A stretch of DNA of 64,000 nucleotides from Actinoplanes ianthinogenes (GTDB taxonomy: Bacteria; Actinomycetota; Actinomycetes; Mycobacteriales; Micromonosporaceae): positions 2,046,001-2,110,000 of the forward strand of contig NZ_AP023356.1 in the NCBI RefSeq assembly GCF_018324205.1, given 5' to 3'. The translations under genes were made by a program, and so were the position numbers. Numbering within the stretch: the first letter of the stretch is position 1; each line of letters begins with the position of its first letter. Below, in pieces: positions 46,343-57,853 of this stretch. The notes beneath the pieces were generated by a model. The model did not search any database. It was given only the letters and a program-made list of their open reading frames with translations, and was not told the DNA's origin.

Positions 46343-46807
46343 TCAGGCGCCGGGGTGGTCGACGTCCCCGCGCCACGAGCCGGTCTCGATGCCACGGCTC
46401 TCGATGAACTCCTTGAACCGCTTGGCGTCTGCCTTGACCTGGTGGCTGTCCACGCCCACCGCACTGCCGACCTTCTCGGCGAACCCTTCCGGCTCCCAGT
46501 CGAGCTGGATGGTCACCCTGGTCTCGTTGTCGGCGAGGCGGTGGAACGTCACGACGCCGGCGTGCCGGGTGTCCCCGCCGGTGCTCTTCCACGCCACCCG
46601 CTCGTCCGGGTGCTGTTCGGTGATCTCCGCGTCGAACTCCCGGGTCTGCCCGGCGACCTTGGTCACCCAGTGGGTGCGGGTGTCGCCGACCTGGGTGATC
46701 GACTCGACGCCGTCCATGAACTTCGGGAAGTCCTCGAACTGGGTCCACTGGTTGTACGCCGTACCGATCGGCACGTTCACATCGACGGACTCGGTCACGG
46801 TGCTCAC
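46343..46807 (-). CDS. SRPBCC-fold (polyketide cyclase/dehydrase-like) protein
   Basis: The 154-residue protein has the START-like pattern: STVTESVDVNVPIGTAYNQW, QFEDFPKFMDGVESITQVGD, WVTKVAGQTREFDAEITEQH, and the end with VDSHQVKADAKRFKEFIESR. This subgroup (cyclase/dehydrase, 'ribosome-association toxin RatA-like') binds lipids or small hydrophobic ligands; no catalytic residues are known. The GTG at 46807 follows AAGGAG at a six-base distance; 46861 would add unrelated residues. It is divergent from the gene at 46920. Confidence 0.83.
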   Translation of the reverse strand: MSTVTESVDVNVPIGTAYNQWTQFEDFPKFMDGVESITQVGDTRTHWVTKVAGQTREFDAEITEQHPDERVAWKSTGGDTRHAGVVTFHRLADNETRVTIQLDWEPEGFAEKVGSAVGVDSHQVKADAKRFKEFIESRGIETGSWRGDVDHPGA

Positions 46808-46919
46808 GATCTTCTCCTTCGCTCCGGGTACCGGTCGACTACCCGGGAGCGAGGGAGCCAAACAAGTTGCGTCGATTCGTGCGTCGATTCATATTCCGAA
46901 GAGCGGGTAATGACCGCCC

Positions 46920-47588
46920 ATGAGGTTGTTGAGCACGGCCCTGGTGATCGGGCTGGGTGTCCGCGTCGTCCGCTCGCGCCACCGGCGTTTCCTGCATCCG
47001 GCCGGCCGCTCGTTCACCGGCACACTGGAGATCTGGGGCGCTGGCGAGCTGCTCGGCGCGGCTCTCCTGGACCAGCCGGCCGTCTACGGCGTCACCGTCC
47101 GGATCTCCAAGGGGGTGGGCACCAAAGGCGCCCGCGGCGACATCCGCGGTGTCGCCATCCGCGTCGACGGCATCGACCTGCTGCTCTCCTCCACCGGCAC
47201 GACACCGGTGACCAAACGCCTGCCGGTCCCCCGGCGCAGCTTCGACACCGTGTACGGCGCGATCACCCCGTACCGCTCCGCGACCCGCAAGCTGTACCTG
47301 GAGACGGTCCCGGACCCGGACGGCCGATCGCTGGGCAGGTCGCTGGCCACGGTGCCGTCCGGCGCGACGCTGCTGCTGCGCGCGAGCGACCACACGGTCG
47401 GCCGGCTCACCCTCGGCCATGAGTTGCCGCCGGCCGTGGACGAGGCGCTCGCCTTCGACCCGGTCCGCAACACCACGGCCGACCTGCACCCGACGGGTCT
47501 CATCCACGCGTCCCGCGCGGTGGCGTACCGGATGAGCCAGCGCTGGCGCGGCGCCGTCACCAGCCGAGGGTCCCGCGCCTGCCCTTGA
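46920..47588 (+). CDS. Catalase-fold-like protein of unknown function
   Basis: The 222-residue protein contains RISKGVGTKGARGDIRGVAI followed by DGIDLLLSSTG, similar to the R-(F/L)-S-x-G-x-G-x3-G-x-x-D-x-x-G-x-A segment of the catalase barrel. The heme-ligand Tyr and active His regions of true catalases are absent or cannot be matched, so it is likely not a catalase. Related short actinobacterial proteins are annotated phosphodiesterase without proof. The N-terminal hydrophobic stretch (STALVIGLGVRVV) is too short for a clear signal peptide. Confidence 0.6.
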   Translation: MRLLSTALVIGLGVRVVRSRHRRFLHPAGRSFTGTLEIWGAGELLGAALLDQPAVYGVTVRISKGVGTKGARGDIRGVAIRVDGIDLLLSSTGTTPVTKRLPVPRRSFDTVYGAITPYRSATRKLYLETVPDPDGRSLGRSLATVPSGATLLLRASDHTVGRLTLGHELPPAVDEALAFDPVRNTTADLHPTGLIHASRAVAYRMSQRWRGAVTSRGSRACP

Positions 47589-47998
47589 ACAGCCGACGAT
47601 GCCTGCGGTGATCCACCCGCCGTAGAAGTCACGGTCCTGCGGCCGAGCCGGCTGCGACCGCCGGGAAGCAGTGCGAGCCGCTTATGAGGAGCGCCAGGCC
47701 CAAACGCAGCACCCCTCGCCGTCCACCCAGGACGCCGAACAGCAGCGTCGGCCGTCGGCTGCAAGACCCCAAGACGCCGAACCCAGCGCGCCAGGCTGCT
47801 CATCGACCGCAGAGATTGCGTCTTCGCGCTTCCACGGCCACGCTGCGACGGGCCTCGCGACCACCGGAAACGGTGACCGGCCGGAACAGCCGGTCGGCAA
47901 CCCGCCCCCGCACGGGCGAAGGAAAGTCGCGATGGACACAGGGCATCTGAACCGGGCGGGTGAAGAACGCCGCCTGAATTCTTGCCCCCAAACGCAAA
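47589..47998. other. Region without recognised gene
   Basis: About 410 bases before the tRNA terminator. Open frames here have no family features, poor start contexts and atypical codon use. Short dyads such as GACCGGCCGGAACAGCCGGTC occur near 47875, of unknown meaning. Confidence 0.5.
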
Positions 47999-48034
47999 CA
48001 GGGACTTGCTCCGCGTAAAGCGGGAAAGTCCCTG
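47999..48034 (-). terminator. Terminator of the tRNA-Pro gene
   Basis: On the minus strand CAGGGACTT pairs with AAGTCCCTG and is followed by TTTGCGTTT, a T-rich tail. It starts ten bases after the tRNA end. Confidence 0.8.
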
Positions 48035-48043
48035 TGACCTGCG

Positions 48044-48117
<74 letters not shown>

Positions 48118-48168
48118 ATCCCGCCCCGAACCTCAGCCCGGCGCGACATCTCCTAAAGCTTACCAACC

Positions 48169-49611
48169 TCACCCATGAGCTTTCCCCCGGCCCCCCGGCC
48201 CCGTCTTCTTCCGAGGCTTCACCGACAGCTCGATCGGAGTCCCCTCGAACCCGAACTCCTCCCGCAGCTTCCGCTCGATGAACCGCAGGTACCCCGCGTC
48301 GAACGGCCCGGTGGTGAACAGCACGAACCGGGGCGGCGCCACCCCGGCCTGCGTCACGAAGAGCGCCCGGGGAGCCCGCCCACCCCGGACCGGGTGCGGC
48401 GTAGCCTGGGTCAGCGCGGTCAGCCACTGGTTCAGCGCGCCGGTCGGGATGCGCTGCTCCCACGACGCCAGCGCTCGGCGTACCGCGGGGGCGATCTTGT
48501 CCACCGCCCGGCCGGTCTTGGCCGAGATGTTCACCCGGACCGCCCAGGTCACCCGTTTGAGGTCCCGGTCGATCTCCTTGTCCAGGTAGAACCGCCGGTC
48601 CGGGTCGACGAGGTCCCACTTGTTGAACGCGATCACCAGCGCCCGGCCGGACTCGATGACCTGGGAGATCACCCGCTGATCCTGCTCGCTGATCACCTCG
48701 CCGGAGTCGAGCAGCACCACCGCCACCTCGGCGGCCTCGACGGCGCCGGCCGTGCGGAGGGACGCGTAGTACTCGGTGCCGGACGCCTGGTGCACCCGCT
48801 TGCGCAGGCCGGCGGTGTCCACCAGCTGCCAGATCTCGCCGTCCATCTCGACCAGGCTGTCCACCGGGTCGACGGTGGTGCCCGCCACCGAGTCGACGAC
48901 CGCCCGCTCCTCGTTCGCGAGGCGGTTGAGCAGGCTGGACTTCCCGACGTTGGGACGACCGACCAGGGCGATCCGCCGCGGGCCGCGCGGGCCGCCCTCC
49001 ACCACCGGCGGGGTGGGCGGCAGCGAGTCGAGAATCAGGTCGAGCAGGTCGCCGGATCCCCGCCCGTGCAGCGCCGAGATCGGATGCGGCTCACCGAGTC
49101 CCAGCGACCACAGCGAGACCGCCTCGAGCTCGAGGTTCTGGTTGTCGGCCTTGTTGGCGATCAGGATGACCGGCTTCTTGCTCCGCCGCAGCATCTTGAC
49201 CGCGGCCTCGTCGACGTCGGTGGCGCCGACCGTCACGTCGACCACGAAGATCACCACGTCGGCCGTCTGCACCGCGATCTCGGCCTGCGCCGCGATGGCG
49301 GCCGCGCGGTCCCGGGCGTCCGGCTCCCACCCGCCGGTGTCGACGACGGTGAAGCGCCGCCCGTTCCACTGCGCGTCGTAGGGAACCCGGTCCCGGGTCA
49401 CCCCGGCGACGTCCTCGACGACCGCCTGCCGGCGCCCGATGATCCGGTTGACCAGCGTCGACTTGCCGACGTTGGGGCGGCCGACGACGGCGACGACCGG
49501 CACCGGGCCAGAGAAGGAATCCTCGGAGGACGACGGGTCCTCGGAAGAACTGGAGAAATCGAACCCGCCCTCGAAGTCGTTGAGATCGAGGCCGGCGGGG
49601 AACTCAGTCAC
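48169..49611 (-). CDS. der: GTPase Der (EngA), ribosome assembly
   Basis: The 480-residue protein has two tandem GTPase domains: [20 protein letters not shown] with DTGGW, NKAD, and [20 protein letters not shown] with DTAG, NKWD. A KH-like C-terminal domain follows. Der is essential for 50S maturation. The first 35 residues are an acidic Ser-rich extension ([17 protein letters not shown]), usual in actinobacteria. The GTG start overlaps the cmk stop by four bases (GTGA), so it is co-translated with cmk. Confidence 0.96.
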   Translation of the reverse strand: MTEFPAGLDLNDFEGGFDFSSSSEDPSSSEDSFSGPVPVVAVVGRPNVGKSTLVNRIIGRRQAVVEDVAGVTRDRVPYDAQWNGRRFTVVDTGGWEPDARDRAAAIAAQAEIAVQTADVVIFVVDVTVGATDVDEAAVKMLRRSKKPVILIANKADNQNLELEAVSLWSLGLGEPHPISALHGRGSGDLLDLILDSLPPTPPVVEGGPRGPRRIALVGRPNVGKSSLLNRLANEERAVVDSVAGTTVDPVDSLVEMDGEIWQLVDTAGLRKRVHQASGTEYYASLRTAGAVEAAEVAVVLLDSGEVISEQDQRVISQVIESGRALVIAFNKWDLVDPDRRFYLDKEIDRDLKRVTWAVRVNISAKTGRAVDKIAPAVRRALASWEQRIPTGALNQWLTALTQATPHPVRGGRAPRALFVTQAGVAPPRFVLFTTGPFDAGYLRFIERKLREEFGFEGTPIELSVKPRKKTGPGGRGKAHG

Positions 49612-50288
49612 TTACTTACCTTGCTGTCGAGCAGACTCAGGAGGTGCTGCACGACCTCGTCGATGCCCATTCCGGTGGTGTCCACCTCGATGGCGTCGGA
49701 GGCCTGGCGCAGCGGGTCGGTGGCGCGGGTGCTGTCCAGCTTGTCGCGGCGCGCCAGGTCCGCTTCGGTGGCCGCCACCTCGGTGGCGTCCTCGGCGCTG
49801 CGCCGCGCGGCGCGGGCGGCGGCCGAGGCGGTCAGGTACACCTTGAGGTCGGCGTCCGGCGCGACCACGGAGGCGATGTCGCGGCCCTCGACGATGATCC
49901 GCGGGTGCGACGTGATGATCGCCTGCTGGAGCGCGACCAGGTGCTTGCGGACCGCCGGCACCGCGGCGACGGCGGACACGGCGCCGGTCACCTCGGGCCC
50001 GCGGATGGGCGCGTCGACATTCGTCCCGTTCGCGGCGAAATGCGGCGCGGTGGGGTCGGTGCCGATCGACAGCTCGGTCTCCAGCACGATCTTCGCGATC
50101 GCGTCCTGGTCGGCCAGTTCGACGCCCGCCTGCAGGACTGCCCAGGTCACCGCCCGGTACATCGCGCCGGTGTCGAGGTAGACCCCGTCGACCGCGCTCG
50201 CGAGCCGGCGGGAGACGGTGGACTTACCGGAGCCCGATGGGCCGTCGACCGCCACGACGCACTTCGTGGGCCGTGCTTCTAGCGCCAC
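49608..50288 (-). CDS. cmk: Cytidylate kinase
   Basis: The 226-residue protein has the P-loop [34 protein letters not shown], and [14 protein letters not shown] with RARR-type lid residues ([11 protein letters not shown]). It phosphorylates CMP/dCMP with ATP. The GTG at 50288 follows GGAGGA and gives the usual length; earlier frames are noncoding. cmk-der is a conserved pair. The genes that precede cmk in many actinobacteria (scpA, scpB, pseudouridine synthase) are not adjacent. A 0.5-kb gap and the cellulase gene follow instead. Confidence 0.95.
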   Translation of the reverse strand: MALEARPTKCVVAVDGPSGSGKSTVSRRLASAVDGVYLDTGAMYRAVTWAVLQAGVELADQDAIAKIVLETELSIGTDPTAPHFAANGTNVDAPIRGPEVTGAVSAVAAVPAVRKHLVALQQAIITSHPRIIVEGRDIASVVAPDADLKVYLTASAAARAARRSAEDATEVAATEADLARRDKLDSTRATDPLRQASDAIEVDTTGMGIDEVVQHLLSLLDSKVSK

Positions 50289-53119
<2,831 letters not shown>

Positions 53120-53129
53120 CGACCCCGCG

Positions 53130-53158
53130 GGGCGCGCGTCCACCCCGGACGCGCGCCC
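53130..53158. terminator. Bidirectional hairpin terminator
   Basis: GGGCGCGCGTCC pairs perfectly with GGACGCGCGCCC around ACCCC between the convergent cellulase and LacI genes. Confidence 0.85.
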
Positions 53159-54150
53159 TAGCGCTGGCTGCTCTCGCGGATCTTCAGGTCGGTCTGGAGC
53201 GTGACCGTCGAAGGGGGCCGGTCGGGTTCGGCGATCCGCTCGGCCAGCAGCGTCGCGGCGGTGCGGCCCAGCTCGTACGTCGGCTGGGCGATCGTGGTCA
53301 GTGACGGGCGGAACAACCGTGCCCCGGGAATCTCGTCGAAGCCGACCACGCCGATCTCGGCGGGGATGGCGACGCCCCGGTCGACCAGGCACTCGACGGC
53401 GCCGACGGTCATCAGGTTGTTGGCGGCGAAGACCGCGTCCGGCGGGTCGCCCGCGTCGAGCAGGGACGCCATCGCGGCGTAGCCACCGTCCTCGCGAAAG
53501 TCGGCGTGCCGGACCAGGCTGTCCGGGGCCTCCAGGCCGGCGGCTGCGAGCGCCCGCTGGTAACCGCGCAGGCGTTGCACGGCGGTGGACACCGTGCGCG
53601 GGCCGGTGATGCAGGCGATCCGCCGGTAGCCGTGCTCGGCCAGGTGCGCGGTGGCCAGCTCGGCGCCGTGCTCGTTGTCGACCAGGACGCTGTCGACCCG
53701 GGTGCCGCTGATCTGCCGGTCGATCGCGACCACCGGGGTGCCGGCCTCGATCAGCCGCTGAACGTTGGCGGACCGGCCGGAACTGGAGATGATCACGCCG
53801 GCCATCTGGTCCTCGAGCGCGGCCGTGACATACCGCGCCTCCTTCGCCGGGTCCTCGTCGCTGTTGCAGAGCACGACCGAGTAACCGGCGCGCTGGCCCA
53901 CGTCCTCGACGCCACGGACCAGCGCGGTGAAGAACGGGTTCCCGACGTCGGAGATGATCACCGCCCACAGTGTGGTGCGGCTGCGGCGCAGGTTGCGGGC
54001 CACGCTGTTGGGCCGGTAGTTGAGGTCGCGGACCGCGGTCTGCACCCGGGCGGCCAGGTCGGGGTCGACGGTGGCCTGCCCGTTGAGCACCCGGGAGACG
54101 GTGGCCGGGGAGACCTGCGCTCGCTGCGCGACGTCATAGATGGTCGCCAT
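53158..54150 (-). CDS. LacI-family transcriptional regulator
   Basis: The protein of about 330 residues has a LacI helix-turn-helix (ATIYDVAQRAQVSPATVSRV) and hinge (NYRPNSVARNLRRSRT), followed by a periplasmic-binding-protein-like sugar domain (VIISDVGNPFFTALVRGVED, VDSVLVDNEHGAELATAHLA, VGFDEIPGARLFRPSLTTI). It lies tail-to-tail with the GH9 gene. It is a candidate repressor for the CebR-type box there, though true CebR genes usually sit by the cebEFG transporter, which is not in this window. The start is ATG 54150, with ATG 54159 also possible. Confidence 0.9.
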   Translation of the reverse strand: MATIYDVAQRAQVSPATVSRVLNGQATVDPDLAARVQTAVRDLNYRPNSVARNLRRSRTTLWAVIISDVGNPFFTALVRGVEDVGQRAGYSVVLCNSDEDPAKEARYVTAALEDQMAGVIISSSGRSANVQRLIEAGTPVVAIDRQISGTRVDSVLVDNEHGAELATAHLAEHGYRRIACITGPRTVSTAVQRLRGYQRALAAAGLEAPDSLVRHADFREDGGYAAMASLLDAGDPPDAVFAANNLMTVGAVECLVDRGVAIPAEIGVVGFDEIPGARLFRPSLTTIAQPTYELGRTAATLLAERIAEPDRPPSTVTLQTDLKIRESSQR

Positions 54151-54246
54151 GATCCCCATCTTTCCCGACCGGCCGGGCGGCGGGCACGCGACCGCCCTCG
54201 GAGCGCCATGATGTCACGCCGATCATCCGCCGACGCGCGGCCGGGA

Positions 54247-54903
54247 CTACGCGCGGTAGCCGTCGAAGAGGGGACCGCCCGCGCTCCGGAGGATCTCGGT
54301 GACCAGTGGGGCCGGGTCGTCGCGGGACGCGAGCCAGCGGTCGGCGAAGGCGGGATCGTGGTCGCGCAGTTCGCGCAGCAGCCACTTGCCGCTGCCGAGC
54401 CAGCGGCCGGCCAGGGTGAGGCGGGCCTCGGCGGCGCCGGTCCACAGGGACGCGGCGATCACGGTGCGTTCACCCGGGTCGGTGGCGTGGCGGAGGTCGT
54501 CGAGACCGTCGGTCAGGGCGTACCGAAGCCAATCCCGCTCGGCGGTGGTGAGCGGGCCCGGACCGGCGGCGAGCACCTCGGCACAGTGCGCCGGCAGGTC
54601 ACCCGGGTCGCCGACGAGGACCACGCCGTGCGCCAGCATGCGGTGGGTGCTCGGCTTGCGCTGGGACCGCTCGCTCGCCATGAACCCGGCGAGCCTCTCC
54701 CGGGTGTGGACGAAGAACTCGACCGGCCAGCCGCTGAGGGTCAGGCTCTCCCGGTGGCCGGGGTCGGTCTCGTCGAGCACGACGATGTCCAGGTCGGAGC
54801 CCGCGGTGCGGTGCGGGCCGAGCACGCTGCCGGTCAGCATCGCCCACTCGGCATCCGGAAAACGATCACGGACGAGCTCGCGGGCGACATCCACCGGATC
54901 CAC
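54247..54903 (-). CDS. Nucleotidyltransferase-fold protein
   Basis: The 218-residue protein shows the minimal nucleotidyltransferase motif MLTGSVLGPHRTAGSDLDIV (G-S-V-x-G plus D-x-D) near residues 22-42 and VEFFVHTRERL with a third possible acidic position. The C-terminal part is helical (ERDWLRYALTDGLDDLRHAT). Relatives include aminoglycoside nucleotidyltransferases and MNT-type domains, but the target is not predictable. It lies alone upstream of LacI on the same strand with an 87-base gap. Confidence 0.75.
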   Translation of the reverse strand: MDPVDVARELVRDRFPDAEWAMLTGSVLGPHRTAGSDLDIVVLDETDPGHRESLTLSGWPVEFFVHTRERLAGFMASERSQRKPSTHRMLAHGVVLVGDPGDLPAHCAEVLAAGPGPLTTAERDWLRYALTDGLDDLRHATDPGERTVIAASLWTGAAEARLTLAGRWLGSGKWLLRELRDHDPAFADRWLASRDDPAPLVTEILRSAGGPLFDGYRA

Positions 54904-55149
54904 GGGTTGCTTCCTCTCTGACCGATATCGGCCACGCCGCGCAGAACGCTGGATCGATGATCACCCGAACGCCGGATTCCGGCAAACTTTTTCAAGCGTT
55001 TCGGAACAGCACGCTGACCTGCGGTTATCCGGGTCGCTCCACGCTCCCGGGGACCCCTTGCGGGCGACAGGCATTGAACCGCCCGCCCGGCGGCTCCCGT
55101 ATGGCCCCCCAACCGGTGAACATCGACGTCCAACGACGAGGAGTGCTTC

Positions 55150-56067
55150 ATGAGGTCGCGCGCGTACCGACGAGTCCAGGGAAATCCGGGAAACCGGCGG
55201 AAGGCGATCGGCGCGGCGGTGGTCGCGGGAGTACTGGTGGCCACCGGCGTGGCGGGTGTCCAGCTGGCGAACGCGAGCACCCAGCCCAAGGCCGCCAACC
55301 TGGTGAGCGTGGACGGTCAGCAGTTCGACGTCTCGCAATGCAAGCAGTTGCAGGTGAACGCGGGCAGCGTGATCTGCGACGGCGAGGAGTTGCAGCCGGT
55401 GGCGGCGCAGGACGCGGGGGCGGCGGCGGTCGCTTCGGCGCAGGCGCTGGAGGCGGCTTGTGACCAGTTCGCGGCGGATGCCGCGGCGGCGAACGGGGAG
55501 CAGGCCGGGCAGGCCGCGGATCAGAGCGCGGCGGAGAACAAGGCGGCGAACAAGAAGCTGGCCAAGAAGTACCTCAAGGCGCTGAAGAAGAAGGCGGCGG
55601 GGAAGGGCGCGGCCGGCAAGGGCGCGGGCGGCAAGGGTGCGGCCGGGAAGGGCGCGGGCGGCAAGGGCGCGGAGGCCTCGCAGGGCGCGGCTGACGAGCA
55701 GGGCGCGGCCGGCGAGCAAGAGGCGGCGGGCGACCAGGGGGCGGCCGGCGAGCAGGGGGCGGCGGGTAACGACGCCGCTGCTCAGGCGGTGACCTCGGCG
55801 CAGGCCACGCTCCTTCAGGCGTGTCTGGCGCTTGCCGACGCCAAGGCGGTGGCCGGGGCGGCCGGCGCGGGTGCCGACGATCAGGGCGCCGGGGATCAGG
55901 GTGCTGGTGACCAGGGCGCCGGGGACCAGGGTGCCGGTGACCAGGGTGCGGCGGACGATCAGAACGCTGGTGACCAGGGCGCGGGCGATGCCGCCGGTGC
56001 GGCTGACGAGCAGGGCGCGGCCGGCGACGCCGGGGAGGCCGGTGCGGCTCCGGCTGCCAAGAAGTGA
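55150..56067 (+). CDS. Secreted low-complexity Ala/Gly/Lys/Asp-repeat protein
   Basis: The 305-residue protein has an N-terminal signal or anchor (AIGAAVVAGVLVATGVAGVQLA), a short globular part with Cys pairs (SQCKQL, VICDG, EAACDQ), then low-complexity repeats. A basic block (KGAAGKGAGG units, about 150-175) is followed by neutral and acidic blocks (AADEQGAAGEQ, DQGAG units, about 240-275). Charge segregation suggests a wall-binding or phase-separating protein. No family was recognised. The ATG follows GAGGAG. The 15-base DNA repeats could vary in number. Confidence 0.7.
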   Translation: MRSRAYRRVQGNPGNRRKAIGAAVVAGVLVATGVAGVQLANASTQPKAANLVSVDGQQFDVSQCKQLQVNAGSVICDGEELQPVAAQDAGAAAVASAQALEAACDQFAADAAAANGEQAGQAADQSAAENKAANKKLAKKYLKALKKKAAGKGAAGKGAGGKGAAGKGAGGKGAEASQGAADEQGAAGEQEAAGDQGAAGEQGAAGNDAAAQAVTSAQATLLQACLALADAKAVAGAAGAGADDQGAGDQGAGDQGAGDQGAGDQGAADDQNAGDQGAGDAAGAADEQGAAGDAGEAGAAPAAKK

Positions 56068-56087
56068 TGCGCTGAACGTACGGAAAC

Positions 56088-56123
56088 CGGGGTGGGCCTT
56101 TTGGTGCCCACCCCGCCCGTTTT
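56088..56123 (+). terminator. Hairpin terminator with T-run
   Basis: CGGGGTGGGC pairs with GCCCACCCCG around CTTTTGGT and is followed by CCCGTTTT, 21 bases after the repeat-protein stop. Confidence 0.85.
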
Positions 56124-56162
56124 CCTGCGGCAGTGCGCCGGGAATTCCTAGAGTGCTTGCTT

Positions 56163-56591
56163 ATGCGCCGCGTCGCCCGGGTCATCGCCACACTCACCGC
56201 CGGATTCGCGGCGGCCGCGCCCCTTCCGGCGCCGCCGCCACTGCATCAGGGGTGGATCGTGACGAAGGCGGATCACACCCGATGTCTGACCGGCGGGGCG
56301 ATCGGCAGCATTCTGCGGGTCCTGCCGTGCTCGAACGAGACGCCGGGTCAGAACTGGTTCCAGGCGAGCACCGGCAAGTTCTACAACGGGGAGAACTGCA
56401 TCCGGGCCGAGGGTGCCGTGGTGCGGGTGGCGGCCTGCGACGGAACGGATCCGGCGCAGGAGTGGTGGTTCGTCGACGTGATTCGCAGCGGCCGCTACGG
56501 CCCGTGCCTGACCGAAGAGAACAGTTCCGGAACGGTCCGGCTGCGTGACTGCACCTGGCGGCGGAATCAGAAGTGGCGGTCCACCTCCTGA
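56163..56591 (+). CDS. Small secreted ricin-type beta-trefoil lectin
   Basis: The 142-residue protein has a signal peptide (MRRVARVIATLTAGFAAAAP) and a single RICIN domain with three QxW motifs (PGQNWFQ, PAQEWWF, RNQKWRS) and paired Cys (RCLTGG, LPCSNE, NCIRAE, AACDGT, PCLTEE, DCTWRR). Ricin domains bind galactose-type or other sugars. No catalytic domain is attached, so it is a stand-alone secreted lectin. ATG at 56163 is preferred over 56133 because the signal peptide begins there. Confidence 0.75.
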   Translation: MRRVARVIATLTAGFAAAAPLPAPPPLHQGWIVTKADHTRCLTGGAIGSILRVLPCSNETPGQNWFQASTGKFYNGENCIRAEGAVVRVAACDGTDPAQEWWFVDVIRSGRYGPCLTEENSSGTVRLRDCTWRRNQKWRSTS

Positions 56592-56648
56592 TCACGCGGC
56601 ACATCATGGGCAAACGCGTGATGAGCGTGGCCGGTAGTCTCGATCGCC

Positions 56649-57251
56649 GTGAATAGGTTCAGGTATGCGTTCGCGGCGCTGACGGCTGCCGCGCTCACCG
56701 TCACCACGATGGTCGTGTCGCCGGCGGTGGCGCAGGCCGCGGCGCCGGAATACTCCCACTGCCAGCAGAATCTCGTGATCGTCTCGTCCTCGGACGAGGT
56801 GGTGTCGGCCGAACTCGGCTACACCGGCAGCAATGCGAACATGCTCCGGGCCCGCGCCGGCGACCGCTTCGGGCCGTGGGAGCAGTTCGTGATCTGCTGG
56901 AAGGAATTCAATTTCCCGTACCACCTGAACTCGGCCGAGGTCATCATCGGCTCCCTGGCCGCGGGCAAATGGGTGTCGGCCGAGTACGGCTACACCGGCT
57001 CCCGCTACGCCATGCTGCGCGCCCGGGCCGACCAGATCGGGCCCTGGGAGACGTTCAAGATGCGGAGTCTGGGCAACGGTGACGTGGTCATCGCCAGTTC
57101 GCAGGGCTATGTCTCGGTCGAGCGCGATTACACCGGCTCCACCAACCGGATGCTGCGGGCCCGGGGTCAGCAGATCGGGCCGTGGGAGACGTTCCGCATC
57201 GTCGACACGGAGACCGGTCAATCCCTGCACTACCTGTTCCCGAACTGGTGA
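56649..57251 (+). CDS. Secreted three-repeat beta-trefoil-like (fascin-like) protein
   Basis: The 200-residue protein starts at GTG 56649 with a signal peptide (ending AVAQAAAPE). It has three internal repeats of about 45 residues: VSAELGYTGSNANMLRARAG ending FGPWEQF, VSAEYGYTGSRYAMLRARAD ending IGPWETF, and VSVERDYTGSTNRMLRARGQ ending IGPWETF. Threefold repeats with this V-S-x-E...YTG...MLRAR...GPWE pattern fit a beta-trefoil of the fascin/RICIN-like type. The function is probably carbohydrate or surface binding. No enzyme motif is seen. Confidence 0.75.
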   Translation: MNRFRYAFAALTAAALTVTTMVVSPAVAQAAAPEYSHCQQNLVIVSSSDEVVSAELGYTGSNANMLRARAGDRFGPWEQFVICWKEFNFPYHLNSAEVIIGSLAAGKWVSAEYGYTGSRYAMLRARADQIGPWETFKMRSLGNGDVVIASSQGYVSVERDYTGSTNRMLRARGQQIGPWETFRIVDTETGQSLHYLFPNW

Positions 57252-57279
57252 GTCCCGCCTCGGTGGGTAGCATGCGCGG

Positions 57280-57846
57280 GTGACGACATTCGTGGTCCTC
57301 CTGCGCGGCATCAATGTCGGCGGCAAGAACAAGGTTCCGATGGCGCAGCTCAAGAAATGTCTCGAGGAGTGCGGGTTCCGCGACGTTTCCACCTTCATCG
57401 CCAGTGGAAACGTCATGCTGACGTCGGACCGGAGCCCGGACGAGACAGCGGCCCGGATCGAAGCCGCGCTCCCCGAACACTTCACGCTGGACAGCGAGAT
57501 CGTCAAAGTCCTGGTCCTCCCGAGCGATCGGCTCCACGCGATCGTGCGGGACCGGCCGGAGGGCTTCGGCGATCAGCCGGACAAGTACCACAGCGACGCC
57601 ATCTTCCTGATGGGCGTGGAGGCCGCCGAGGTGATGCCCATCTTCAATCCCCGCGAGGGCGTCGACAGGGTGTGGCCCGGCGATGGTGTCATCTATTCGC
57701 AGCGCCTCAGCGCCCAGCGCACCAAGAGCCGGCTGAGCGCGATGATGACGTCGCCCCTCTACAAGTCGATGACCATCCGAAGCTGGAAGACAACGGTCAC
57801 GCTGTCCGAAATGCTCATCGCGAGAGAAGAGCGCGAGGACGCTTAG
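57280..57846 (+). CDS. DUF1697 protein
   Basis: The 188-residue cytosolic protein begins MTTFVVLLRGINVGGKNKVP and continues MAQLKKCLEECGFRDVSTFI and ASGNVML, the signature of DUF1697. Structures of this family show a two-domain ferredoxin-like fold with unknown function. The C-terminal KSRLSAMMTSPLYKSMTIRS and RSWKTTVTLSEML are also typical. The start is GTG 57280. It lies 28 bases downstream of the trefoil gene, probably by chance, and is convergent with the next gene. Confidence 0.88.
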   Translation: MTTFVVLLRGINVGGKNKVPMAQLKKCLEECGFRDVSTFIASGNVMLTSDRSPDETAARIEAALPEHFTLDSEIVKVLVLPSDRLHAIVRDRPEGFGDQPDKYHSDAIFLMGVEAAEVMPIFNPREGVDRVWPGDGVIYSQRLSAQRTKSRLSAMMTSPLYKSMTIRSWKTTVTLSEMLIAREEREDA

Positions 57847-57853
57847 TGCCGGG

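Noticed and set aside
47671-48018. Possible small gene upstream of the tRNA terminator
   Set aside because: It runs into the tRNA terminator hairpin, has no ribosome site, odd composition and no recognisable domain.
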